Positions 1 through 7,009 of a stretch of 12,231 nucleotides of DNA are shown one piece after another. Made by a program: the position numbers and the translations under genes. The stretch is from Ectothiorhodospiraceae bacterium (GTDB lineage Bacteria > Pseudomonadota > Gammaproteobacteria > Thiohalomonadales > Thiohalomonadaceae). Under the pieces are notes generated by a model that worked only from the letters and a program-made list of their open reading frames with translations, was not told the DNA's origin and ran no database searches. How positions within the stretch are numbered: the stretch's first letter is position 1; each line of letters begins with the position of its first letter. Where the stretch lies: assembly GCA_007125455.1 (NCBI GenBank), contig SLDE01000243.1, positions 1 to 12,231 on the forward strand. The letters are read 5' to 3'.

Positions 1-998
1 ACCCACCACAGCCCCAGGCCGATGGGCACATCACCGCGTGCCATGGCCGAACGGGCGATGTTGAGCAGATTGTTATAGCCCATGTAGACCAGCACCCCAA
101 GAAACATCCCAAACAACCGCCCCTGACGCGGTGCACTCTTGCTCAAGGGCACCGCCAACAGGGCCAGCAGCAGGGTACTCAGCGGCATCGCCAGGCGCCA
201 CTGCAGTTCGGTCAGCTCGGCCCGCCCCCCCTGCCAAAGCTCCGCACTGCTGTTGGCGCTGAGGCGGCGCGCGGTGGGAACCACTGCCCGCTCCTGGATG
301 CGCAGGCCGTGTTGTTCAAAACGGGTGATGCGAAACGCCCCCTGGCCGTGCTCGCCCTCGTAACGGTAGCCGTTACGCAACAGCAGATAGCGATCACCAC
401 TGGCACGGTCGAGATACTCCTCCCCCCGCTGCGCGGTCAAGTGCATACTGCCCTCTGGCCCCTGGAACAGGGCGAAGATGCCATAGAGCTCCTTACTGGC
501 GGGATCGACATCCTCAACGTAGACTACCGAACCATTATCGAGCTGATTGAACTGGCCCGCCGCGATCCCCTCGACACCGACCCGTGCCCCCGCCTCGTCC
601 ACCACCATCATCGCCCGATCTTCGGCCCAAGGGGCAACCGCCAGTGCCAACACGCCGACCAATACCGCCACCACCACCCCGGCCAGGGCGACAGGCCTCA
701 GTAGTTGCGCCGGTCCGTGGCCACAGGCGGCCAACACCGCCATCTCGCTATCGCGGTAGAAACGCCCCAAGGCCAGCATCACCGCCAAGAACATCGCAAA
801 AGGCAACAGCAATACCATACTGCCGACACCGCGCAGGGCAAACAGGGTCATCAGCAGATCCGCCGGATAGCGCCCCTCCAGGGTCTCGGCCAGCAGGCGC
901 ACAAAGGTGCCACTGAGAAACATCAGCGCCAACACCAGGGTGACGGCGAGAAAGCTCAGGCCGATCTCACGCAGCAGATAACGATCGATAATCTTCAT
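1..998 (-). CDS. lptF: LPS export ABC transporter permease LptF (3' end of gene beyond left edge)
   Basis: LptF is one of the two inner-membrane permeases of the LptB2FG transporter, which extracts lipopolysaccharide from the inner membrane and passes it to the periplasmic bridge. Reading the minus strand from the ATG at 998 gives 332 open codons beginning MKIIDRYLLREIGLSF, a typical LptF start. It has an N-terminal membrane segment (about residues 12-33), further hydrophobic segments near 53-76 and 100-122, a periplasmic beta-rich middle (about 125-260), and returning membrane helices after about residue 268 that carry the family-like MPLSTLLLALLAVPLS stretch. The family is usually about 360-370 residues, so only the last helix or so is missing. 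lptG would be expected next, outside the window. The gene is divergent from pepA with a 122-base spacer, the same arrangement as in E. coli. No frameshift is seen. Confidence 0.95.
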   Translation of the reverse strand, partial: MKIIDRYLLREIGLSFLAVTLVLALMFLSGTFVRLLAETLEGRYPADLLMTLFALRGVGSMVLLLPFAMFLAVMLALGRFYRDSEMAVLAACGHGPAQLLRPVALAGVVVAVLVGVLALAVAPWAEDRAMMVVDEAGARVGVEGIAAGQFNQLDNGSVVYVEDVDPASKELYGIFALFQGPEGSMHLTAQRGEEYLDRASGDRYLLLRNGYRYEGEHGQGAFRITRFEQHGLRIQERAVVPTARRLSANSSAELWQGGRAELTELQWRLAMPLSTLLLALLAVPLSKSAPRQGRLFGMFLGVLVYMGYNNLLNIARSAMARGDVPIGLGLWW

Positions 999-1120
999 GT
1001 GGTGGCTTGCGGCGGCGGTGGCAATTGTATACGCCAGAGTTTACGCTATAGCCTCAGCCAACAAAACCTGTCGGCCTGCCCGCGTGCAGGCAAGACCGCA
1101 GCCCACACCCAGGAGTTGTC
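999..1120. promoter_or_regulatory. Divergent lptF/pepA intergenic promoter region
   Basis: This 122-base spacer separates two divergent genes and must hold promoters for both. For pepA, a weak sigma70-like pair is visible: TTGTAT at 1025-1030, a 16-base spacer and TATAGC at 1047-1052. For lptF the minus strand offers TATACA around 1031-1026 as a -10 element, but no good -35. A clear ribosome-binding site, GGAG, lies just upstream of the pepA ATG and supports that start. The promoter hexamers are poor matches and are only suggestive; the region assignment rests mainly on gene orientation. Confidence 0.4.
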
Positions 1121-2626
1121 ATGCAATTTGTCACGTCTACCGAAGCACTCGCCAGCAGCACTACGGACTGCCTCATCATTGGCACCTTCGAAGGCAAAAA
1201 GCCCGGCCCCGAGCTGACGGAACTCGACCAGCTCAGCGATGGCCTGCTCGGCAAGGTGCTCAAGAGTGGCGACTTTAGCGGCGAGACCGCGCAAACCCTG
1301 CTGCTCAGCGCCCCGGCGGGCCTGGCCTGTCAGCGTCTGCTACTGGTGGGCTGCGGCAAAAAGAAGGAGCTAGACGCACGCGCCTGGCGCAAGATCAGCG
1401 AAGCGACCGCCAAGGCCCTGCTGGCTACCCGCGCCACCAAGGCACTAACCAATCTGCACAGCCTGCCGCTAGAGGGTCAGGACACGGCCTGGATGGCCAG
1501 CCAGCTGATCGAGGCCATCGGCCAGGCCAGCTACCGCTTTGACAAACTCAAGAGCAAAGGCAAGGCCGACAAGCCACCGGCACTCAAGCGCCTCGCCTTC
1601 CTGGTGGCAGATCAGGAACAGGAGAGCCAACTCAAACCCGCCTTGAGCCAGGCAGAAGCCATCAACCAGGGGATGAAACTCTGCAAGGATCTCGCCAACC
1701 TCCCCGGCAATGTCTGCACCCCTAGCTACCTGGCCGATCAGGCCGAGGCACTGGGCGAGGAATTCAAGACCATCAAGACCAGTGTGCTGGACGAAAAAGC
1801 AATGGAAAAGCTCGGCATGGGTGCCCTGCTCTCGGTCTCCCGTGGCTCTCGCGAACCGGCCAAGCTGATCGTGATGGAGTACAACGGCCTGAAGAAAGGG
1901 GCCGCCAAGGGCAAGCCCATCGTGCTGGTGGGCAAGGGGCTAACCTTCGACGCCGGCGGGATCTCCCTCAAGCCCGCCGCCGCGATGGATGAGATGAAGT
2001 ACGACATGTGCGGCGGGGCCAGTGTGTTCGGGGTGATGCGCGCCATCGCCGCGATGAAGCTGCCACTGCAAGTGGTGGGTGTGGTTCCCAGCTCGGAAAA
2101 CCTGCCAGACGGGGCCGCCAACAAACCCGGCGACATCGTCACCACCATGTCGGGCCAGACCGTGGAGATCCTCAACACCGATGCCGAGGGACGCCTCATC
2201 CTCTGTGACGCACTGACCTACAGCCAGCGCTTTGAGCCGGAAGAGGTCATTGATATCGCCACCCTGACCGGTGCCTGCATCGTCGCCCTGGGCAACCACG
2301 CCGCCGGCCTGCTGGGCAACGACCAGGCCCTGTGCGATGGCCTGCTCGCCGCCGCCGAAGCGAGCGGCGATCGCGCCTGGCAACTGCCGCTGTGGCCGGA
2401 ATACGACGAACAGCTCAAGAGCCCCTTTGCCGATATGGCCAATATCGGCGGACGAGAGGCCGGCACCATCACTGCCGCCAGCTTCCTCGCCCGCTACACC
2501 AGAGAAATGCGCTGGGCCCACCTGGACATCGCCGGTACCGCCTGGAAGGGCGGCAGTGAAAAGGGTGCCACCGGCCGTCCGGTGCCACTATTGACCCGCT
2601 ACCTGATCCAGCGCGCCGGTAAATGA
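1121..2626 (+). CDS. pepA: Leucyl aminopeptidase PepA (M17 cytosol aminopeptidase)
   Basis: PepA is a hexameric cytosolic metallo-aminopeptidase that removes N-terminal residues, leucine preferred, from peptides. In E. coli it is also a DNA-binding protein (XerA/CarP) acting in Xer recombination and carAB control; whether that holds here is not visible. The 501 residues match the family length (E. coli about 503). The two-metal site is complete: K272, D277, K284 and D295 in the GKGLTFDAGGISLK region, and D354 and E356 in the NTDAEGRL signature with catalytic-site R358, all two positions after the E. coli numbering. The N-terminal domain (about 1-180) is the more variable macro-like domain. 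The ATG is preceded by GGAG at a suitable distance. The stop overlaps the holC start by four bases (ATGA), so the two are probably translationally coupled. Confidence 0.98.
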   Translation: MQFVTSTEALASSTTDCLIIGTFEGKKPGPELTELDQLSDGLLGKVLKSGDFSGETAQTLLLSAPAGLACQRLLLVGCGKKKELDARAWRKISEATAKALLATRATKALTNLHSLPLEGQDTAWMASQLIEAIGQASYRFDKLKSKGKADKPPALKRLAFLVADQEQESQLKPALSQAEAINQGMKLCKDLANLPGNVCTPSYLADQAEALGEEFKTIKTSVLDEKAMEKLGMGALLSVSRGSREPAKLIVMEYNGLKKGAAKGKPIVLVGKGLTFDAGGISLKPAAAMDEMKYDMCGGASVFGVMRAIAAMKLPLQVVGVVPSSENLPDGAANKPGDIVTTMSGQTVEILNTDAEGRLILCDALTYSQRFEPEEVIDIATLTGACIVALGNHAAGLLGNDQALCDGLLAAAEASGDRAWQLPLWPEYDEQLKSPFADMANIGGREAGTITAASFLARYTREMRWAHLDIAGTAWKGGSEKGATGRPVPLLTRYLIQRAGK

Positions 2627-3060
2627 CCCAGGTCGACTTCTACATCATCGACGCCCCGCAGGGGGATGCCAGCCTGCAGTTTGCCTGTCGCCTGGCCGAA
2701 AAGGCCTGGCGGCAGGGTCACCGGGTCCACATCCATACCGGCGAGGCGAGCTTAAGCCAGCGGCTGGACGACTTGTTGTGGACCTTTCGCGAGCTGAGCT
2801 TCGTCCCCCATCAAGTCGCCCCGGCCACGGACGATACCCCGATCCACATCGGCCACGACGAGCAGGCGGTGCTACACCACGATGTGCTGATCAACCTGGG
2901 CGGCGAAGTACCGTTATTCTTCAGTGGCTTCGAACGGGTAGCCGAACTGGTCGGCCCCGACGAGGCGGCCCGCCAACAGGGCCGTGCACGTTTTACCTTT
3001 TACCGCGACAGGGGCTATCCTCTCCATACCCATAACATTGCGCCGGGAAGCACAACATGA
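2623..3060 (+). CDS. holC: DNA polymerase III chi subunit HolC
   Basis: HolC (chi) is an accessory subunit of the DNA polymerase III clamp loader. With psi (HolD) it links the replisome to single-stranded DNA-binding protein SSB. The 145-residue product is close to the E. coli length of 147. Typical chi features are the N-terminal strand VDFYIIDAP, a helix with ACRLAEKAWRQGHRVHIHT at about 22-40, the LLWTFRELSFVPH block at about 49-61, and DVLINLGGEVP near residue 87-97 followed by the GFERVAELV helix. It starts inside the pepA stop codon (ATGA overlap), and its own stop overlaps the next start in the same way. The pepA-holC order is conserved in gammaproteobacteria, which strengthens the call. 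No Shine-Dalgarno is needed if it is coupled to pepA translation. Confidence 0.94.
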   Translation: MTQVDFYIIDAPQGDASLQFACRLAEKAWRQGHRVHIHTGEASLSQRLDDLLWTFRELSFVPHQVAPATDDTPIHIGHDEQAVLHHDVLINLGGEVPLFFSGFERVAELVGPDEAARQQGRARFTFYRDRGYPLHTHNIAPGSTT

Positions 3061-3632
3061 GCAAACTCATTGACGATCTTTACTCGTTGCAGAATCTGCT
3101 GGAGAGCACGGACGCCGAGGGCGAAGATCTGCTTAGCCACTGGCCGCTGCGCAAAGAGCCCGATACGCAGGAGAAACCAGCAGAGGCAGACCAGGCAACA
3201 TCACCCGCCCCGCTGGGTTCACAAGCAGACGACGCCACCCCCGTGCTGGACGAGGCAGCGGCTACGCCCGCCCTTCAACACGGTCTGGAGGGTCATGCCG
3301 GTAACGAAGCCGTGGCCGAGATGCCAGCGCTACCTTCGGATGGGGATGCGCCCGCCCCGCCACCAGCAAGCGATATCGCCCAACTCGAACAGGCCGAGGT
3401 CATCCCCCTGCTGGACGAGGCAGAAGACCCCGACGCTATCCCGCTGTTGGATGAGCTGGCCTTCGAGGAAGGGGCCAGCGAGACAGATGCGCAGACAGCC
3501 CCCGATCCCGAAGAGCTGCTGGAGCTGGTCGATACCCTGGTAGAGCGTCGCCTGCATCGGCTGAAGCCGGATATCACCGAACTGGTGATGGAAGAGCTGG
3601 AGGCGATCTATCCGGGACTGCGCAATAAATGA
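3057..3632 (+). CDS. Acidic, largely disordered protein with repeated (I/T)P-L-DE motifs, unknown function
   Basis: I do not recognise a named family. The 191-residue product begins with a short probable helix (SKLIDDLYSLQNLLES), continues with a long acidic A/P/E/D-rich stretch (about 17-150) that should be disordered, and ends in a predicted amphipathic helical region (about 151-189, ELLELVDTLVERRLHRL through MEELEAIYPGL). Three copies of a short motif lie in the disordered part: TPVLDEAA at 61-68, IPLLDEAE at 116-123 and IPLLDELA at 128-135. There is no signal peptide or membrane segment, so it is likely cytosolic. The ATG overlaps the holC stop by four bases and follows a GGGAAG ribosome-binding site, so it is almost certainly translated with holC. 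An adaptor or binding role through the repeated motif is conceivable but is inference. Confidence 0.85.
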   Translation: MSKLIDDLYSLQNLLESTDAEGEDLLSHWPLRKEPDTQEKPAEADQATSPAPLGSQADDATPVLDEAAATPALQHGLEGHAGNEAVAEMPALPSDGDAPAPPPASDIAQLEQAEVIPLLDEAEDPDAIPLLDELAFEEGASETDAQTAPDPEELLELVDTLVERRLHRLKPDITELVMEELEAIYPGLRNK

Positions 3633-3705
3633 GCCCGGGGCTTGCATCACCCGCCTGCCAGGGCCATCATAGAGCGCTTTTCCGATTGCCCGACAAAGAT
3701 CCCAG
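3633..3705 (+). promoter_or_regulatory. Possible weak promoter upstream of dxs
   Basis: The 73-base gap before dxs contains TTGCAT at 3642-3647, a 17-base spacer and CATCAT at 3665-3670, a poor sigma70-like match. A very short GC-rich palindrome (AGCCCGGGGCT) lies just after the upstream stop codon, with no U-tract, so it is not a convincing terminator. No good Shine-Dalgarno precedes the dxs ATG. dxs may therefore be read through from pepA-holC, from this weak promoter, or both. Confidence 0.25.
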
Positions 3706-5604
3706 ATGCCCGAGTCCACTGCGCCCCTGCTGGAAACCATTGATGATCCCAGCCAGCTTCGCGAACTTGATCTGAACCAGCTGCGCCAGCTGGCGAGCGA
3801 ATTGCGCGCCTTCATGATCGATTCGGTCTGTCGTACCGGCGGCCACCTCTCCTCGGGGCTGGGCACGGTGGAGCTGACCATCGCCCTGCACCACGTTTAT
3901 AACACCCCGCAAGATCGCCTGGTATGGGATGTGGGCCATCAGAGCTACCCCCACAAGATCCTCACCGGGCGGCGCGAGCAGATGCCCAGCCTACGCCAGC
4001 TTGGCGGCCTCTCTGGCTTTCCCAAACGGGAAGAGAGCCCCTACGACACCTTCGGGGTCGGCCACTCCAGCACCTCGATCAGCGCCGCGCTGGGGATGGC
4101 CATCGCCGCCCGCCAACATGCAGAAGATCGCAAGGTGATCGCGGTGATCGGCGATGGCGCGATGACCGCCGGGATGGCCTTCGAGGCCCTTAACCACGCC
4201 GGAGATCTGGACGCCAACCTGCTGGTGGTGCTGAACGACAACGACATGTCCATCTCCCCCAATGTGGGCGGCATGTCCAACTACCTGGCGCGTCTGCTCT
4301 CGGGCAAGCTCTACTCCAGTATGCGCCAGGGCAGCAAAAAGGTGCTTTCCACCATGCCGAGCGTATGGGAGCTGGCCCGTCGCGCCGAGGAACACGTCAA
4401 GGGCATGGTGATCCCCGGCACCCTATTCGAGGAATTGGGCTTCAACTACATCGGCCCCATCGATGGCCACGACATGGATACCCTGGTCAAAACCCTGCGC
4501 AACCTCAAGACCCTGCAGGGCCCGCAGTTCCTGCATGTAGTTACCCGCAAGGGCAAAGGCTTCGCCCCCGCCGAGGAGAACCCCTGTAGTTACCACGGTG
4601 TCGGGCGCTTCTGCCCCGATACCGGCAAGTTCGAGCGCGGCAGCAGCGGCGGCCCCAGCTACACCGAGGTGTTCAGCCAGTGGCTGTGCGACATGGCCGC
4701 CACCGACGAACGCCTGGACGCCATCACCCCGGCGATGCGCGAGGGCTCCGGTTTAGTCGCCTTCTCCGAGCAGTACCCCCGACGCTACTTCGATGTGGGG
4801 ATCGCCGAGCAGCACGCGGTCACCCTAGCCGCTGGCTTGGCCTGCGAAGGGCGCAAGCCGGTGGTGGCGATCTACTCCACCTTCCTGCAGCGGGCCTACG
4901 ACCAGCTGATCCACGACGTAGCACTACAAAACCTGCCGGTGCTGTTTGCCATCGATCGCGCCGGGATCGTCGGCCCCGACGGCCCCACCCACGCCGGCAA
5001 CCTGGATTTGAGTTTCCTGCGCTGCGTCCCCAATATGATGATCATGGCACCGGCCGATGAGGCCGAGTGTCGGCGCATGCTCAGTACCGGTTATACCCAT
5101 GACGGCCCAGCAGCGGTGCGCTACCCACGTGGGCGCGGGCCCGGCACAACGGTCTCCGGCGAGCTGGACACCCTGCCGCCGGGCAAGGGTGAGCTACGCC
5201 GCCAGGGTCAAGGGGTCGCCATCCTCAGCTTCGGCGCGTTACTGGGCGAAGCGCAGGCCGCTGCCGAGGTCATCGACGCCAGCGTGGCCAACATGCGCTT
5301 TATCAAGCCGCTGGATTGCGGGCTTATCGAGCAACTGGCCAATCAGCACGCACTGCTGGTCACCCTGGAGGATAACGTGGTGATGGGCGGGGCCGGTAGC
5401 GGCGTGAACGAATTGCTGCAACAACTGGGCCTAAACGTGCCAGTGCTCAACCTGGGTCTGCCCGATAGCTATGTCGAACAAGGTGAGCGTGGCGAGCTCT
5501 TGCGCCTGTGTGGACTGGACAAGGATGGTATACTGCGCGCCATCAGCGCCCACCCGCAGGGTCAGGAAACTTGCCAGGCGGCGGCGAACAGGTTAAATTC
5601 CTAG
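3706..5604 (+). CDS. dxs: 1-deoxy-D-xylulose-5-phosphate synthase (DXS)
   Basis: DXS condenses pyruvate and glyceraldehyde 3-phosphate to 1-deoxy-D-xylulose 5-phosphate, the entry step of the MEP isoprenoid pathway and a precursor of thiamin and pyridoxal phosphate. The 632-residue product is slightly longer than E. coli DXS (620), mainly by a short C-terminal tail. Visible features are H47 in GGHLSSGLG (E. coli H49), the thiamin-diphosphate motif starting GDGAMTAG at 149-156 and reaching the asparagines of LNDND at 176-180, and catalytic E368 in DVGIAEQHAV (E. coli E370). The pyrimidine-binding and C-terminal transketolase domains follow. The usual neighbours ispA and xseB are not upstream; queD and folE2 follow immediately on the same strand. 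Full length, no damage seen. Confidence 0.98.
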   Translation: MPESTAPLLETIDDPSQLRELDLNQLRQLASELRAFMIDSVCRTGGHLSSGLGTVELTIALHHVYNTPQDRLVWDVGHQSYPHKILTGRREQMPSLRQLGGLSGFPKREESPYDTFGVGHSSTSISAALGMAIAARQHAEDRKVIAVIGDGAMTAGMAFEALNHAGDLDANLLVVLNDNDMSISPNVGGMSNYLARLLSGKLYSSMRQGSKKVLSTMPSVWELARRAEEHVKGMVIPGTLFEELGFNYIGPIDGHDMDTLVKTLRNLKTLQGPQFLHVVTRKGKGFAPAEENPCSYHGVGRFCPDTGKFERGSSGGPSYTEVFSQWLCDMAATDERLDAITPAMREGSGLVAFSEQYPRRYFDVGIAEQHAVTLAAGLACEGRKPVVAIYSTFLQRAYDQLIHDVALQNLPVLFAIDRAGIVGPDGPTHAGNLDLSFLRCVPNMMIMAPADEAECRRMLSTGYTHDGPAAVRYPRGRGPGTTVSGELDTLPPGKGELRRQGQGVAILSFGALLGEAQAAAEVIDASVANMRFIKPLDCGLIEQLANQHALLVTLEDNVVMGGAGSGVNELLQQLGLNVPVLNLGLPDSYVEQGERGELLRLCGLDKDGILRAISAHPQGQETCQAAANRLNS

Positions 5605-5625
5605 GATATCACTCAAGTATTTACT

Positions 5626-6015
5626 ATGGCCGCACGATACACCCTGAAGATTGTCACCGACTTCGCCGCCGCACACTCGCTGCGTGACTACCCTGGCGAT
5701 TGTCGCAAACTGCACGGCCACAACTGGAAAGTTGAGGTCGAGGCCATCGCCAGCGAGTTGAACGAGCTGGGGATGGCGATCGACTTCAAGCTGCTCAAGC
5801 AGCTCACCAAAAAGGTCACCGACGAACTGGATCACCGCTATCTCAATGAGATCGCCCCGTTCGATACCATCAACCCCACCGCCGAAAACCTCGCGGCCTA
5901 TATCTACTGCCGCCTCGGCGAGGAGCTGCATGAGCCGCACGTGCGCATCCATGCGGTTACCCTGTGGGAAACCGAGCGCGCCTGCGTGCGCTATACAGAG
6001 GAACCGGAAGCATGA
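5626..6015 (+). CDS. queD: 6-carboxytetrahydropterin synthase QueD
   Basis: QueD converts 7,8-dihydroneopterin triphosphate to 6-carboxy-5,6,7,8-tetrahydropterin, the first pathway-specific step to preQ0 and the tRNA nucleoside queuosine. The 129-residue protein has the three zinc-binding histidines H17 (AAAHSL), H30 and H32 (LHGHNW), and the catalytic cysteine C26. The CxxxHGH spacing is the QueD-type signature, as opposed to the glutamate variants of other pyruvoyltetrahydropterin synthase homologues. D69 and H70 in DELDHRYLN and E115 in LWETERACV complete the usual active-site set. It begins 21 bases after dxs without a strong ribosome-binding site, and its stop overlaps the folE2 start by four bases (ATGA). 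Coupling to folE2 makes biochemical sense, because FolE2 makes its substrate. Confidence 0.93.
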   Translation: MAARYTLKIVTDFAAAHSLRDYPGDCRKLHGHNWKVEVEAIASELNELGMAIDFKLLKQLTKKVTDELDHRYLNEIAPFDTINPTAENLAAYIYCRLGEELHEPHVRIHAVTLWETERACVRYTEEPEA

Positions 6016-6809
6016 GCCGAACCTGCGATACCATCGCCGACGTACAAAGCAGCGCCGACACCCGCCAGATCGCCATCAACAAGGTGGGGATCAAGGACAT
6101 CCGTCATCCGGTGCGGATCCAGGATCGTACCGGCGGTGAGCAGCACACCATTGCCAACTTCAACATGTACGTGAACCTGCCGCACAACTTCAAGGGCACC
6201 CATATGTCCCGCTTTGTGGAGATCCTCAACAACCACGAGCGAGAGCTGTCGGTAAAGTCCTTCAAGGATGTGCTGGTGGAGATGACCCATCGCCTGGAGG
6301 CCGAATCCGGCCACATCGAGATGGCCTTCCCCTACTTCGTCAACAAAAAGGCCCCGGTCTCCGGGGTACAAAGCCTGATGGACTACGATGTCACCTTCAT
6401 CGGTGAGTTCAGGGACGGCGAGCCACAGCTCAAGGTCAAGGTGGTGGTACCGGTCACCAGCCTGTGCCCCTGCTCCAAGAAGATCTCCGACTATGGTGCC
6501 CACAACCAGCGCTCCCACGTCACCGTTACAGTGGCCACCAAGGGCTTTGTCTGGATCGAGGATCTCATCGACATCGTGGAAGAAGAGGCCTCCTGCGAGC
6601 TGTTTGGCCTGCTCAAGCGCCCGGATGAAAAGTTCGTCACTGAACGGGCCTACGACAACCCCAAGTTCGTTGAGGATGCCGTGCGTGACGTGGCAGTACG
6701 GCTAAACCAGGACGAGCGGATCAGCGCCTATGTAGTCGAATCGGAAAACTTTGAATCCATCCACAACCACTCTGCCTACGCGCTGATCGAAAAAGACAAA
6801 ACGGTTTAA
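6012..6809 (+). CDS. folE2: GTP cyclohydrolase FolE2 (type IB)
   Basis: FolE2 hydrolyses GTP to 7,8-dihydroneopterin triphosphate, the common precursor of folate and queuosine. It is the alternative to FolE and does not depend on zinc. The chosen ATG at 6012 gives 265 residues, starting MSRTCDTIADVQSSADTR and overlapping the queD stop by four bases; a start at 5964 would run 52 bases into queD and adds a tail unlike the family. The active-site block PVTSLCPCSK has C152 and C154, followed by H164 and H169 in GAHNQRSH, and the C-terminal IHNHSAYA motif (H251, H253) is present. In many bacteria folE2 is induced by zinc shortage through Zur, but here it sits behind dxs and queD and no Zur-like palindrome is visible, so it may be the constitutive enzyme. 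Confidence 0.97.
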   Translation: MSRTCDTIADVQSSADTRQIAINKVGIKDIRHPVRIQDRTGGEQHTIANFNMYVNLPHNFKGTHMSRFVEILNNHERELSVKSFKDVLVEMTHRLEAESGHIEMAFPYFVNKKAPVSGVQSLMDYDVTFIGEFRDGEPQLKVKVVVPVTSLCPCSKKISDYGAHNQRSHVTVTVATKGFVWIEDLIDIVEEEASCELFGLLKRPDEKFVTERAYDNPKFVEDAVRDVAVRLNQDERISAYVVESENFESIHNHSAYALIEKDKTV

Positions 6810-6819
6810 TAATAAAAGA

Positions 6820-6993
6820 TTAACCACAGAGGGACACAGAGTAGCTAACCGCGAATCGGGGAAAAGGAAACCTCCGCACCCCTTATCTGCATGAGGGTCG
6901 GGCTTTAGCCCGACATCGTGAACGACGACTAAGAGTTTGCAAATTACGCGGTGCGCTCTCGACCTACATAACTCCGTGCTCTCTGTGCCTAAC
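6820..6993. repeat. CACAGAG-type palindromic intergenic repeat, copy 1
   Basis: The spacer between the convergent folE2 and TraB-family genes is bounded by imperfect inverted repeats. The left arm at 6820-6841 reads TTAACCACAGAGG then GACACAGAG; the right arm at 6972-6993 reads CTCCGTGCTCTCTGTGCC then TAAC, whose reverse complement is again a TTA..CACAGAG..CACGGAG string. Repeats of this look are scattered in many environmental proteobacterial genomes, to my knowledge. A second example lies at 11485-11655. The centre contains a shorter perfect palindrome, listed separately. No transposase is present, so it is a non-autonomous or structural repeat at most. Confidence 0.6.
6897..6914. repeat. 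REP-like short palindrome GTCGGGCT-tt-AGCCCGAC
   Basis: This is a perfect 8-bp inverted repeat around a TT centre, placed inside the larger CACAGAG-bounded element. GTCGGGCT/AGCCCGAC palindromes resemble REP-type sequences common between genes in gammaproteobacteria. There is no U-tract on either side, so it is not a canonical intrinsic terminator, although it lies between convergent genes and could protect or end both messages. Confidence 0.55.
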
Positions 6994-7009
6994 CCATTCC
7001 GCTGACAGC

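Noticed and set aside
705..1217. Plus-strand 170-codon frame
   Set aside because: Antisense to lptF and running into the pepA start; Q/H-rich, no recognisable domain.
1940..2521. Minus-strand 193-codon frame
   Set aside because: Antisense to the catalytic part of pepA, which is certain.
5964..6011. Earlier in-frame start for folE2
   Set aside because: It would overlap queD by 52 bases; the ATG at 6012 gives a normal FolE2 N-terminus and a 4-base coupling overlap.
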